Assembly (NCBI RefSeq): GCF_023242365.1
Contig: NZ_JALLIX010000005.1
Location: forward strand, 62,001-126,000
DNA length: 64,000 nucleotides
Direction of reading: 5' to 3'
Source of the DNA: Pseudomonas sp. MWU13-2100
Lineage (GTDB): Bacteria > Pseudomonadota > Gammaproteobacteria > Pseudomonadales > Pseudomonadaceae
Position numbers and translations under genes: made by a program. Shown piece by piece: positions 55,435-64,000 of this stretch (positions are counted from its first letter, which is position 1; every line of letters begins with the position of its first letter). A model generated the notes under the pieces. The model was not told the origin of the DNA. It searched no databases and saw only the letters and a program-made list of their open reading frames with translations.

Positions 55435-56361
55435 ATGACCACCCTGAACCTGCCCCTACCGCGCATTGCCCTGATCGGCGAATGCATGATCGAACTGCAA
55501 CAACACGCCGACGGCAGTCTGCACCAGAGCTTCGGTGGCGACACCCTGAACAGCGCCGTGTACCTGTCCCGCGAACTGGGTGGACGGGCTTCGGTGGACT
55601 ATGTCACGGCCCTGGGCGATGACAGCTTCAGCGACAGTATGTGCCGGATCTGGCGCGAGGAAGGCATTGGCTTGGACCTTGTTCAACGCCTGCCAGGGCG
55701 CTTGCCCGGTTTGTACTGCATCCAGACCGATGCCAAGGGCGAGCGCCGGTTTCTCTACTGGCGCAACGAAGCGGCCGTGCGCGACTGCTTCACTGCGCCG
55801 AGCGCGGCCCCGGTGCTGGCGGCTTTGCCGGATTACGACGTGCTGTATTTCAGCGGCATCACCCTGGCGGTGCTGGGCGAACTCGGCCGGGAAAAGCTGG
55901 TTGCGGTGCTGCAAGAGGCCCGTCGGGGCGATACCCGGGTGGTCTTCGACAATAACTATCGGCCGCGTCTCTGGGCGAATGTCGAGCAGGCGCGTGAGGC
56001 GTATCGCTCGGTATTGCCTTATGTCGACCTGGCCTTGTTGACCCTGGAAGATGAGCAGGCGCTGTTCGATTATGCCGATGGCGAGGCGGTGTTTCGTGCC
56101 TATGAGCATATCGGCATCCCGGAAGTGGTGATCAAGCGGGGGGCGGAGAGTTGCCTGATTCACTGCGAAGGCGCGGCGTTCGAGGTGCCGGCGCAGAAGG
56201 TCGAGACGGTGGTCGATACCACGGCGGCTGGGGATTCGTTCAGTGCGGCGTATCTGGCCAGTCGCCTGAGGGGCGGTGATCCGCAAGAAGCGGCGTTGGC
56301 CGGGCATCGGCTGGCGAGTCGGGTGATTCAGGTGCGTGGGGCGCTGATTCCACGAGGCTGA
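55435..56361 (+). CDS. PfkB-family sugar kinase (2-dehydro-3-deoxygluconokinase-like)
   Basis: 308 residues. PfkB signatures: the N-terminal GGDTLNSAVYLSREL and the C-terminal DTTAAGDSFSAAYLASRL with the catalytic Asp in TTAAGDSF. The LIGECMIELQQHADGSLHQSFGGD opening is typical of KDG kinases. It would phosphorylate 2-keto-3-deoxygluconate or a related sugar acid. It follows the D-amino-acid enzyme on the same strand after a REP pair, so the link to that pathway is uncertain. Confidence 0.85.
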   Translation: MTTLNLPLPRIALIGECMIELQQHADGSLHQSFGGDTLNSAVYLSRELGGRASVDYVTALGDDSFSDSMCRIWREEGIGLDLVQRLPGRLPGLYCIQTDAKGERRFLYWRNEAAVRDCFTAPSAAPVLAALPDYDVLYFSGITLAVLGELGREKLVAVLQEARRGDTRVVFDNNYRPRLWANVEQAREAYRSVLPYVDLALLTLEDEQALFDYADGEAVFRAYEHIGIPEVVIKRGAESCLIHCEGAAFEVPAQKVETVVDTTAAGDSFSAAYLASRLRGGDPQEAALAGHRLASRVIQVRGALIPRG

Positions 56362-56392
56362 CGGTTCAGGCCTGAGTGTGTGGAGGTGCTAG

Positions 56393-56545
56393 TTTTGTGG
56401 CGAGGGGGCTTGTCGGGACGCCGCACCGCCCCGTTCGGCTGCGAAGCAGTCGTGAAGCCAGTCACTGCATTCGACCTGATGCACCCGGATCACAGATTTT
56501 AGGGCCGCTTCGCGCCCTAACGCGGGCAAGCCCGCTCGCCACAAG
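56393..56545. repeat. REP-type inverted pair (long spacing)
   Basis: TTGTGGCGAGGGGGCTTGTC facing GCGGGCAAGCCCGCTCGCCA, between convergent kinase and parvulin genes. Confidence 0.75.
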
Positions 56546-56556
56546 TGTTACGTGCC

Positions 56557-56832
56557 TTAATCGCGGTAAAAGACCTGCACCAGATGATACCCAAACTTGC
56601 TCTTGATCGGCCCGTGCACGGTGCGCAGCGGCTTCTTGAAAATCACCTGGTCGATGGCACCGACCATCTGACCCGGCCGGACTTCTCCCAGGTCACCACC
56701 GCGCTTGCCGGAGGGGCAGGTGGAGTACTTCTTGGCCAGCACATCGAACGCCTCGCCCTTGGCGATACGTTGCTTGAGCTGTTCGGCTTCCTCGGCGGTC
56801 TTGACCAGGATATGGCGGGCTTGGGCTTTCAT
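56557..56832 (-). CDS. ppiC: Parvulin-type peptidyl-prolyl isomerase (PpiC)
   Basis: 91 residues from MKAQARHILVKTAEEAEQLKQRIAKGEAFDVLAKKYSTCPSGKRGGDLGEVRPGQMV and ending PIKSKFGYHLVQVFYRD. This is a stand-alone parvulin domain with no signal or chaperone parts, length as in E. coli PpiC (93). It catalyses cis/trans isomerisation of Xaa-Pro bonds in the cytoplasm. It lies 57 bases beyond the hybrid kinase stop on the same strand. Confidence 0.95.
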   Translation of the reverse strand: MKAQARHILVKTAEEAEQLKQRIAKGEAFDVLAKKYSTCPSGKRGGDLGEVRPGQMVGAIDQVIFKKPLRTVHGPIKSKFGYHLVQVFYRD

Positions 56833-56889
56833 TGATTCGTTACCTTGAAGCGTTGGGGCATGCGACGGGCGCGGCATTATGCCTGAAGG

Positions 56890-58533
56890 TCAAGACGCTT
56901 GCCCGATCATGTCGCGCACCCGGATCGCCAGTGCATCGAGGGTGAAGGGCTTGGCGATCAGGTCCATACCCGGCTCGAGAAAACCTTGGCGTTCGGCGGC
57001 CTTCTCGGCATAACCGGTCATGAACAGCACCTTGAGCCCAGGACGGTGCTGGCGGGCGACTTCCGCCAGTTGCCGACCGTTCATCCCCGGCAGGCCGACA
57101 TCGGTGACCAGCAGGTCGATGCGCAGGCTCGACTCCAGCAGCGGCAAGGCGGTCCGCGCATCCGCCGCCGGGTGCACGGTATAGCCCAGTTCGTCGAGGA
57201 CATTGAGCACCAACATCCGTACCGCCGGGTCATCCTCGACCACCATCACCGACTCGTCGATCTCGGCCAGCGGCGACTCCGCCGGTTGCCGCGACGGTCG
57301 CGGCGCCTCTGCTTGCGGCGCGTGATAGCGCGGCAGGTACAAGCGTACGCTGGTGCCTTTGCCCGGCTCGCTTTCCAGGGTGACATGGCCGCCGGACTGC
57401 TGGGCAAAGCCATAGATCATCGACAAGCCCAGGCCCGTGCCCTGGCCGATGGGCTTGGTGGTGAAGAACGGGTCGAAGGCCTTGGCCAGAATCAATGGGC
57501 TCATCCCGGTGCCGTTGTCGCTGACGCCGATCATCACGTAGTCACCGGCCTTGACCGGTTCCAGGGTGCTGATGTCGCCACCGTCGAGATAGCTGTTGGC
57601 GGTCACGATACGCAGCTCGCCACCGTCGGGCATGGCATCGCGGGCGTTGATCACCAGGTTGAGCAGGGCGCTTTCCAGTTGTCCGGTGTCGGTGTTGACC
57701 GGCCACACGTCCTGGCCCAGTTCGACCTTCAAGCTGATATGCGCGCCCTTGGTGCGGCTGAACAGCTCTTCCAGCGACTGCACCAATTGGTTGGGATCGA
57801 TGCGCTTGCGGTCCAGCGATTGCCGTCGGGAAAATGCCAGCAATCGGTGGGTGAGGGCGGCGGCCCGTTGTGCCGAGCTGACGGCGGCGTCGGCAAAACG
57901 GCCGATTTCGTCGCTGCGCCCGGCGGCGATATAGCGTTGCATCAGATCGAGGCTGCCGATGATGCCGGTGAGCATGTTGTTGAAGTCATGGGCTATGCCG
58001 CCGGTCAGTTGTCCCACCGCTTCCATTTTCTGCGCGTGACGCAAGGCTTCTTCGGCCCGCTCGCGCTCGAACATCTCGTTCTGCAAGCGCTGGTTGGATT
58101 CGGCCAGTGCTCGGGTGCGCTGGGCGACACGCTCTTCCAGGGTCTCGTTGAGATTGCGCAGGGCCTCTTCGGTACGTTTGTGTTCGGTGATATCCAGGGC
58201 CGCACCGACAAAGCGCCGCGCCCGACCATGGGGATCGAGTTGGCAGCGTCCGCGAGCAAAGACCCAGCGCACCTGGCCGTCGGCGTGCAATACCCGGTAT
58301 TCTTCGGCGTGCTCGGTGTGCTGCTCCAGGCACTGCTTGATGCCATGGGCCACCAGCGCGCGATCTTCAGGGTGCACACTGTCCATATAGACGCTGATGG
58401 GGGTCTGGCTGGCCAGCGCCGGGTCGACTCCGTGCAATTGGGCGAAATGAGCATCGGCGATAAAAAGGTCCTGGTCGATATCCCAGTCCCAGGTACCGAG
58501 TCGGGTGGCGGTGTCGCCTGGAGATCCGTTCAT
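56890..58533 (-). CDS. Hybrid PAS-histidine kinase with C-terminal receiver
   Basis: 547 residues. A PAS domain with PAC motif is at about 10-118 ([45 protein letters not shown]). A coiled coil is at about 120-170. The HisKA/HATPase domains have phospho-acceptor H182 in [20 protein letters not shown]-box [16 protein letters not shown], and [20 protein letters not shown]. The receiver is at about 430-547 ([39 protein letters not shown]). No membrane segment, so a cytosolic sensor, possibly of redox or small molecules. It is divergent from pilU. Confidence 0.92.
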   Translation of the reverse strand: MNGSPGDTATRLGTWDWDIDQDLFIADAHFAQLHGVDPALASQTPISVYMDSVHPEDRALVAHGIKQCLEQHTEHAEEYRVLHADGQVRWVFARGRCQLDPHGRARRFVGAALDITEHKRTEEALRNLNETLEERVAQRTRALAESNQRLQNEMFERERAEEALRHAQKMEAVGQLTGGIAHDFNNMLTGIIGSLDLMQRYIAAGRSDEIGRFADAAVSSAQRAAALTHRLLAFSRRQSLDRKRIDPNQLVQSLEELFSRTKGAHISLKVELGQDVWPVNTDTGQLESALLNLVINARDAMPDGGELRIVTANSYLDGGDISTLEPVKAGDYVMIGVSDNGTGMSPLILAKAFDPFFTTKPIGQGTGLGLSMIYGFAQQSGGHVTLESEPGKGTSVRLYLPRYHAPQAEAPRPSRQPAESPLAEIDESVMVVEDDPAVRMLVLNVLDELGYTVHPAADARTALPLLESSLRIDLLVTDVGLPGMNGRQLAEVARQHRPGLKVLFMTGYAEKAAERQGFLEPGMDLIAKPFTLDALAIRVRDMIGQAS

Positions 58534-58669
58534 AAACCTGCCTTGAAGGTGAAGCTTTGGGTTGCGCCGCGGCTTATTATCCCGCCAAGCTGTAGACATC
58601 CGTCATATCTGAATGACACAAGCTTAATCGCACAAACCTCTTTTTGACTGTATTGCGGACAACTTTGCC

Positions 58670-59839
58670 ATGGATATCCACGCGTTGCTGAAAACCCTGG
58701 CCGCCCAGGACGGTTCGGACCTGTACCTGTCCACCGGTGCGCCGCCCTGTGCCAAATTCAACGGCGTGCTCAAGCCATTGGGCACGGACTCGCTGAAGTT
58801 GGGTGAAGTGGCGGCCATTGCCGACGGTATCATGGATGCCGAGCAACGCCTGCAATTCGAGCGCGAACTGGAAATGAACCTGGCGCTGTCCTTGCCCGGT
58901 GTCGGCCGCTTCCGCATCAATATCTTCAAGCAGCGCAACGAAGTGTCCATCGTCGCGCGCAATATCAAGCTGGAAATTCCTCGTTTCGAAGACCTCAAGC
59001 TGCCGCCAATCCTGCTTGAGACCATCATGGAGAAACGTGGCCTGGTGCTGTTCGTCGGTGCCACCGGTTCTGGCAAATCGACGTCGCTGGCAGCGCTGAT
59101 CGACTACCGCAACCGCCACAGCAGTGGTCATATCATCACCATCGAAGACCCGGTGGAGTACATCCATCGGCACAAGAAGTCGATCATCAACCAGCGCGAA
59201 GTCGGGGTCGACACCCGCAGTTTCCACGCGGCGCTGAAAAATACCCTGCGCCAGGCACCGGACGTGATTCTGATCGGCGAGATCCGCGATCGCGAAACCA
59301 TGGAGCACGCCCTGGCGTTCGCCGATACCGGGCACCTGGCGATCTCCACCCTGCACGCCAATAACGCCAACCAGGCGCTGGACCGCATCATCAACTTCTT
59401 CCCCGAAGACCGCCGGCCACAATTGCTCAATGACCTGGGCAACAACCTCAAGGCGTTCGTCTCGCAGCGTCTGGTCGCGACCCTGGACGGCAAGCGCCGG
59501 GCGGCGGTGGAGGTGATGCTGGGCACGCCGACGGTGCGGGATTTCATCAAGCGCAATGAGTTTTCCGAGCTCAAGGGCATCATGGAGAAGTCCGAGCTCA
59601 TCGGTATGCGCACCTTTGATACGGCCTTGTTCGAACTGGTGGTGGAGGGCGCGATCGACGAGGAGGAGGCGTTGAAGAACGCCGACTCGGTGAACAACCT
59701 GCGGCTGCGCCTGAAGTTGCATCAGGACACCACGGCCCTGACCGTGCAGAAGACCCCTCCCGCGCCGCCGATCGCGGCGAAAGAGTTGGATGCCAAGGAC
59801 TGGGGCCTGGTGGAAGATGGCAACACGCCCCACGGTTGA
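58670..59839 (+). CDS. pilU: Type IV pilus retraction ATPase PilU
   Basis: 389 residues. Walker A GATGSGKST at 130-138, Walker B QAPDVILIGEIRD, Asp box HIITIEDPVEYIH and His box TGHLAISTLHANNANQALDRIINFFP. These match PilU more than PilT (EYIHRHKKSIINQREVGVDTRSF; NNLRLRLKLHQDT near the C-terminus). PilU assists PilT in pilus retraction. No pilT is beside it; the gene is divergent from a hybrid kinase gene. Confidence 0.9.
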   Translation: MDIHALLKTLAAQDGSDLYLSTGAPPCAKFNGVLKPLGTDSLKLGEVAAIADGIMDAEQRLQFERELEMNLALSLPGVGRFRINIFKQRNEVSIVARNIKLEIPRFEDLKLPPILLETIMEKRGLVLFVGATGSGKSTSLAALIDYRNRHSSGHIITIEDPVEYIHRHKKSIINQREVGVDTRSFHAALKNTLRQAPDVILIGEIRDRETMEHALAFADTGHLAISTLHANNANQALDRIINFFPEDRRPQLLNDLGNNLKAFVSQRLVATLDGKRRAAVEVMLGTPTVRDFIKRNEFSELKGIMEKSELIGMRTFDTALFELVVEGAIDEEEALKNADSVNNLRLRLKLHQDTTALTVQKTPPAPPIAAKELDAKDWGLVEDGNTPHG

Positions 59840-59843
59840 CTCC

Positions 59844-59874
59844 GCGCCGCCCATAACCTGATGGGCGGCGCTTT
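59844..59874 (+). terminator. Hairpin after pilU
   Basis: GCGCCGCCCAT / ATGGGCGGCGC, 11-bp arms, 6-base loop, then TTT. Between the convergent pilU and mtlZ genes. Confidence 0.75.
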
Positions 59875-59919
59875 CCGGATCAGGGCAGTTTCCTCGTGTT
59901 GCAGGGACGGCCGCGTTGC

Positions 59920-60855
59920 TCAACCCAACTGATGTCGATACGGCAAGTCCGGGCCGTTGCGGCTACAGGTAATTGCAGCAGCGCCGACGGCGAAATCCAG
60001 CATCGCATCGATCTGAGCCTTGTCCAGACGCTCCAGGCCCTGTATCGAGTCCAGCTGCTGTTCGGTCAACCAGGCGATCAGCGCTGCCTGGAAAGTATCG
60101 CCGGCACCGACGGTATCGACGGTGATCACTTCGCGGGCCGGCACCGACCAGTGGCCATGCTGGCGACTGTAGACGCTGGCGCCCTGGGTGCCGCGGGTCA
60201 GGAACACCAGCTGGCAGCGCTGGGACAGCCACTCCTGGGCGATGCTCTGCGGGTCGCGATCCGGGTAGAGCAGGCCCAGGTCCTCGTCGCTGACCTTGAT
60301 CATGTCGGCATGGGCGGCCAGGGCCGCGATCCGTTGGCGCCAGAGCTCGATATTCGGTTTCGGGTTGAGTCGCACGTTGGGGTCGAGGGAAATCAGCCGC
60401 CGGCCGCTTTCCCGCCGCACCAGGGCCAGCAGGGTGTCGGCAATCGGTTGCACCACCAGCGAGAACGAGCCGATATGCAAGCCACGCACCTCGTCGCCGA
60501 GTTTCGGCAGGTGCCCCGGCAGCAACTGGCGGTCGGCGCAGCCTTCGCCGCGGAAGCTGTAATGGGGCGAGCCGTCGGCGCCCACGGCGACCATCGCCAG
60601 GGTGGTGGGGGCCTCGAAGTCCAGCAGATAATCGGCGCGCACACCTTCTTCTTTTAGGACCTGCTGCAAGCGGCGTCCGAGATAGTCCGTGGACAACCCG
60701 GCAAACAACGCCGCGTCGACCCCCAGGCGGCGTAAGCCGACGGCGACGTTGAACGGCGAACCGCCGGCAATCGCCTTGAAATTCACTTTCGAGGCTTGTC
60801 CGCTTGCCTCATCACTGAAAAAATCGAACAGCGCTTCACCACAGACCAGATACAT
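59920..60855 (-). CDS. mtlZ: Fructokinase (PfkB family), MtlZ
   Basis: 311 residues. PfkB motifs are GGSPFNVAVGLRRLGVDAALFAGLSTDYLGRRL near residue 30 and VDTVGAGDTFQAALIAWL near 250 with the catalytic Asp. It starts MYLVCGEALFDFFSDEASGQ. It phosphorylates fructose produced by mannitol dehydrogenase. It is last in the order mtlD-mtlY-mtlZ, 6 bases after the xylulokinase gene, as described for P. fluorescens. Confidence 0.92.
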   Translation of the reverse strand: MYLVCGEALFDFFSDEASGQASKVNFKAIAGGSPFNVAVGLRRLGVDAALFAGLSTDYLGRRLQQVLKEEGVRADYLLDFEAPTTLAMVAVGADGSPHYSFRGEGCADRQLLPGHLPKLGDEVRGLHIGSFSLVVQPIADTLLALVRRESGRRLISLDPNVRLNPKPNIELWRQRIAALAAHADMIKVSDEDLGLLYPDRDPQSIAQEWLSQRCQLVFLTRGTQGASVYSRQHGHWSVPAREVITVDTVGAGDTFQAALIAWLTEQQLDSIQGLERLDKAQIDAMLDFAVGAAAITCSRNGPDLPYRHQLG

Positions 60856-60861
60856 GGGAAC

Positions 60862-62352
60862 TCACTCTTGAAGGGCCGCTACCTGTTGGCGGTAGCGCTG
60901 ATAAACGGGTTGGTAGGCGGCGACATTGGCGGCAACTGGCCGGGTTTCGCTCGCCGGATCCAGGCTGACGCAACGTTCGCACAATTCGGCCAGGGTTTGC
61001 ACGCCGGCGGATTCGCACCAGGCGGCCTGGATCGCCGCACCGAGGGCCGCGGCTTCGCTCTGGCGGGTGCAGACCACCGGGGTGTCCATGATATCGGCGA
61101 CGATCTGCCGCCACACCGGGCTTTTCGAGCCGCCACCGGTCAGGCGGATACCCTGGCTTTGCAGGCCGGCTTCGCGCAGCAGGTCCAGCCCGTAACGCAG
61201 GCCGAAAGTGGTGCCCTCGACCACGGCGCGACACAGGTTGGGCTGGGTCAGGTTGGTCAGGGTCAGGCCTGACAGGCTGCCCGTGGCCTGGGGCAGGGCG
61301 GGGACCCGTTCGCCATTGAGAAACGGCAGCATGCCAATCCCCTCGGCGCCGATCGGGGCTTGTTCGACCCGGGCATTGAAGTCGTCGAGCCCGAGCTCGA
61401 ACAGCTCGCGCACGGCGCCGGTGGCGTTGGTCAGGTTCATGGTGCAGATCAATGGCAGCCAACCCCCGCTGGAAGAGCAAAAGGCCGCGACCGAGGTGTG
61501 AGGGCTGACCAGCGGTCGGTCGGCATAGGCATAGACCGTACCGGAAGAGCCGAGGCTCATGGTGATGATCCCGGCCTGGATATTGCCGGTGCCGATGGCG
61601 CCCATCATGTTGTCGCCGCCGCCACTGGAGACCAGCGCGTTGGGATTGATGCCCAGCATTGCGGCGATCTCGGGAAGAACCCGAGCCACCGGCTGGTGGG
61701 CGTCGATCAGTTCCGGCAAGGCGGCCTGCAGGCGCCCGCTGGGGTCGATCTGGTGCAGTAGGGGCAGGTCCCAGCAGCGCTTGCGTACATCGAAATAGCC
61801 GCTGCCCGAGGCATCGCCGTACTCCGCGCAGCTACGGCCGGTGAGCCAGTAGTTGAGGTAATCGTGGGGCAGCAGGATATGGGCGATCCGGGCGAACAGC
61901 TCGGGATGCTGTTCCCGGGTCCAGAGTAGTTTGGACACGGTATAGCCGGGAGCGATCACCAGGCCGAGACGTTCGAGCGAGCCCTGTTCGCCTCCCAGCT
62001 GTTCCAGCAGGCGCTGGTTTTCCGGGGTGGTTTCGGTGTCGCACCAGAGCTTGGCCGGACGCAGGACCTGGCCCCGCTCATCGAGCAGGACCAGGCCGTG
62101 TTGCTGGCCGGAGACGCCGATGCCGAGGATCGCCTGGCCATCGACGGCGGCCGCGGCCAGGGCTTGTCGGGTGGATTGGACGAAAGCGTCGAGCCATTGC
62201 CCGGTGTCCTGTTCGCGGCGGCCATTGGCCTCGCTGATCATTGCATGGGGTGCCGAGCCCTGGCCCAGCACCCGACCGCTGACGGTGTCGAGGACGATGG
62301 CCTTGGTGCCTTGGGTGCCGCAGTCGATGCCGAGATAGAGTTTCTGATTCAT
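60862..62352 (-). CDS. mtlY: Xylulokinase, MtlY
   Basis: 496 residues, FGGY family. LYLGIDCGTQGTKAIVLD at the N-terminus (phosphate-1), GVSGQQHGLVLLDERGQVLRPAKLWCDTET, and GGGSKSPVWRQIVADIMDTPV near residue 390 (adenosine site). It converts D-xylulose, made from D-arabitol by the polyol dehydrogenase, to xylulose 5-phosphate. Between mtlD and mtlZ in the polyol operon. Confidence 0.94.
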   Translation of the reverse strand: MNQKLYLGIDCGTQGTKAIVLDTVSGRVLGQGSAPHAMISEANGRREQDTGQWLDAFVQSTRQALAAAAVDGQAILGIGVSGQQHGLVLLDERGQVLRPAKLWCDTETTPENQRLLEQLGGEQGSLERLGLVIAPGYTVSKLLWTREQHPELFARIAHILLPHDYLNYWLTGRSCAEYGDASGSGYFDVRKRCWDLPLLHQIDPSGRLQAALPELIDAHQPVARVLPEIAAMLGINPNALVSSGGGDNMMGAIGTGNIQAGIITMSLGSSGTVYAYADRPLVSPHTSVAAFCSSSGGWLPLICTMNLTNATGAVRELFELGLDDFNARVEQAPIGAEGIGMLPFLNGERVPALPQATGSLSGLTLTNLTQPNLCRAVVEGTTFGLRYGLDLLREAGLQSQGIRLTGGGSKSPVWRQIVADIMDTPVVCTRQSEAAALGAAIQAAWCESAGVQTLAELCERCVSLDPASETRPVAANVAAYQPVYQRYRQQVAALQE

Positions 62353-62387
62353 GACGGTGCCTGGAGTTAGAGCTGGATCACTGCATC

Positions 62388-62480
62388 ATTGTGGGCGCGG
62401 AGCTTGTCGGGTCGCCGCATCGCCGCGAAGGCGGCCTCAAGGTCGCTAACAGCTTCGCGGGCAAGCTCCGCTCCCACAGG
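62388..62480. repeat. REP-type inverted pair inside the mtl operon
   Basis: TGTGGGCGCGGAGCTTGTCG facing CGCGGGCAAGCTCCGCTCCC in the 157-base gap between mtlD and mtlY, where it could affect downstream mRNA levels. Confidence 0.8.
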
Positions 62481-62509
62481 TTCATATCCCACAGGTTCAT
62501 GTTCGACCG

Positions 62510-63994
62510 CTAGGCCGGAACGTTGGCCAACAAATGTTCCAGTGTCTTGCTCACGCCCACTTCGCGCAAGCTGTTGAAGCAGCGTTCGAACGCCGCGATA
62601 AATTCGGCGGATTGGGGAATCGAGCTGCCGAAAATCTCCTCCACGGCGAACAGCCGTTGCACGATCAAGGTGTCATCCGCCACCAGCGCCTGACAGAATT
62701 CGGCCCGTGGGTCAGGAATGCCGTAGGTCGCGCCGTTTTCATCGACCCCCTTGAGATACAAGGCCCAGGCCGCCACCACCAGCGCCGCGCGCTCGGTCTC
62801 GCGAGCGTCGGCGATCAGTCGGTTGATGGTCGGGATGGTGAACTTGGGAAACTTCGACGAGCCATCGGAACACACCCGCTCCAACTGGTCGGCAATCGCC
62901 TGGTTGGAGAAACGCCGCACCAGGGTGTCCTTGTACTCGTCCAGGTCGATACCCGGCACCGGCGCCAGCTGCGGGGTGACGTCCAGGTCCATGTAGGCAC
63001 GCATGTACTTAACGAACAGCGGATCGTTCATGGTCTCGTGGACAAACCGATAACCCTTGAGGAAACCCAGGTAGGTCAAAGCCAGGTGGCTGCCGTTGAG
63101 CAGCTTGATCTTCATCTCTTCGTAGGGGGTGACATCGTCGGTGAACTGCACGCCGACCTTTTCCCAGGCGGGGCGGCCGTTGACGAACTTGTCTTCCAGC
63201 ACCCATTGCACAAAGGGTTCGCAGACCACCGGCCAGGCATCGTCGATACCGTGTTCGTCATGCAGTTGCAGGCGATGGGCGGTGCTGGTCATCGGCGTGA
63301 TGCGGTCGACCATGGCATTGGGAAAGCTCACGTGGGCGGCGATCCAGTCATGCAGGTCGGCGTCGCGCAAGGCGGCGAAGGCCAGCAGCGCCTTGCGGGC
63401 CACGGCGCCGTTGTGGGGCAGGTTGTCACAGGACATCAGGGTGAAGGCCGGGATACCGGCGGCCCGGCGTTTGGCCAGGGCCGCGCAGAGAAAGCCGAAG
63501 ACGGTCTGTGGTGCCTCGGGGTGGGTGAGATCGTGCTGGATCTGCGGCAGGTGCGTCATGAACTCGCCGTTGCTGTCGTCGATGCAGTAGCCACCTTCGG
63601 TGATGGTCAGCGAGACGATGCGGATCTGCGGCGAGGCGAGCTTGTCGATCAAGGCCTGGCGGTCGTCCTCGGCCAGCAGCATGTCGCTGATGGCGCCGAT
63701 CACCCGGACTTCGGTGTCGTCGCTGTCGCCCAGCTCGTACAAGGTGAAAAGGTAATCCTGCCCGGCCAGGTCGTTCCGGGCGCGGCGGTCTTCGTTGCGC
63801 AGGCCGGCCCCGCAGATGGCCCAGTCCAGGCCCTCGCCGGTGTTCATCAGGGCGTCGGTGTAGTACGCCTGGTGGGCGCGATGGAAACCGCCGACGCCGA
63901 TATGGACGATGCCCTGGCGGGTATCGGCCAGGTTGTAGAGGGGCAGGCGGACTTCAGGCGCCAACTGATGGAGATTCTGTTTGTTCAGTTTCAT
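62510..63994 (-). CDS. mtlD: Mannitol 2-dehydrogenase, MtlD
   Basis: 494 residues, very close in length to the P. fluorescens enzyme. The N-terminal Rossmann glycine motif is GIVHIGVGGFHRAHQAYYTD. The catalytic lysine K295 (YEEMKIKLLNGSHLAL) and supporting N191, N300 and H303 sit at the numbers known for the P. fluorescens long-chain polyol dehydrogenase. It oxidises mannitol, arabitol and sorbitol with NAD. The mtlEFGK transporter genes would lie beyond the window. Start MKLNKQNLHQ at the window edge. Confidence 0.95.
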   Translation of the reverse strand: MKLNKQNLHQLAPEVRLPLYNLADTRQGIVHIGVGGFHRAHQAYYTDALMNTGEGLDWAICGAGLRNEDRRARNDLAGQDYLFTLYELGDSDDTEVRVIGAISDMLLAEDDRQALIDKLASPQIRIVSLTITEGGYCIDDSNGEFMTHLPQIQHDLTHPEAPQTVFGFLCAALAKRRAAGIPAFTLMSCDNLPHNGAVARKALLAFAALRDADLHDWIAAHVSFPNAMVDRITPMTSTAHRLQLHDEHGIDDAWPVVCEPFVQWVLEDKFVNGRPAWEKVGVQFTDDVTPYEEMKIKLLNGSHLALTYLGFLKGYRFVHETMNDPLFVKYMRAYMDLDVTPQLAPVPGIDLDEYKDTLVRRFSNQAIADQLERVCSDGSSKFPKFTIPTINRLIADARETERAALVVAAWALYLKGVDENGATYGIPDPRAEFCQALVADDTLIVQRLFAVEEIFGSSIPQSAEFIAAFERCFNSLREVGVSKTLEHLLANVPA

Positions 63995-64000
63995 GGCTAA

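Noticed and set aside
56899..58647. 582-codon open frame on the + strand
   Set aside because: Antisense to the hybrid histidine kinase, with no recognisable domain.

Overview
The window looks like a chromosome segment of a Pseudomonas of the fluorescens/putida group. It has high G+C coding sequence, dense short REP-type repeats (arms like GTGGGAGCGGAGCTTG) between genes, a mannitol dehydrogenase-xylulokinase-fructokinase run in the order of the P. fluorescens mtl operon, a periplasmic-type malate:quinone oxidoreductase, and an EfeUOB ferrous-iron system. No tRNA, rRNA, CRISPR array or intact prophage was seen.

Layout. (1) 1-8793, minus strand: one long co-directional operon with several 4-bp ATGA overlaps. 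It reads hutH-like ammonia-lyase, FMN L-2-hydroxyacid dehydrogenase, FAD D-2-hydroxyacid dehydrogenase, polar amino-acid type ABC transporter (four genes), HisC-like aminotransferase and a HutC-like GntR repressor cut by the window edge. Perfect CTGTATATACAG palindromes lie upstream of it. Read together, the genes suggest uptake of a 2-hydroxy acid (best candidate imidazole-lactate), oxidation to the 2-keto acid, transamination to histidine and deamination to urocanate. (2) 9.0-9.96 kb: non-coding, with REP elements and a 40-bp tandem repeat. (3) 9.97-16.4 kb: RND efflux pump (inner-membrane transporter plus lipoprotein adaptor), divergent from an RstA/RstB-like two-component system. (4) 16.4-23.1 kb: RarD-like permease, RlmI-like methyltransferase, SulP transporter, LysR regulator divergent from a tautomerase, GNAT acetyltransferase and a CAP-domain secreted protein. 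(5) 23.4-28.9 kb: mqo with an upstream 20-codon ORF, a GAF-degenerate GGDEF-EAL protein, an aldo/keto reductase and a small Lys/His-rich secreted protein. (6) 28.9-35.3 kb: MFS transporter, CdaR and glycerate kinase (sugar-diacid/glycerate catabolism), then a ParB-like gene overlapping a second SulP gene, then a broken nicotinamidase (pncA) remnant. (7) 35.7-40.5 kb: TPR protein-ECF sigma-anti-sigma operon, DUF1348 gene, TetR regulator with a palindromic operator, and pssA. (8) 40.7-44.9 kb: efeU-efeO-efeB-efeO-like operon behind a Fur box. (9) 45.2-49.6 kb: a more A+T-rich accessory patch with an IS5 transposase fragment fused to another ORF, a frameshifted gene, duplicated segments and orphan small genes. 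(10) 49.7-56.4 kb: a second amino-acid ABC transporter with RidA, then an IclR regulator, a D-threonine aldolase/D-serine dehydratase-fold enzyme and a PfkB kinase (probable D-amino-acid catabolism). (11) 56.6-59.9 kb: PpiC parvulin, hybrid PAS histidine kinase and a lone PilU. (12) 59.9-64.0 kb: mtlZ, mtlY and mtlD.

The strongest second-look items are the hydroxyacid-to-histidine operon with its palindromes, the composite accessory patch at 45.7-49.6 kb (duplicated segments sharing a CTGTCA-N4-TGACAG motif), the in-frame leader ORF ahead of mqo, the tandem CAP-domain protein and the pncA remnant.
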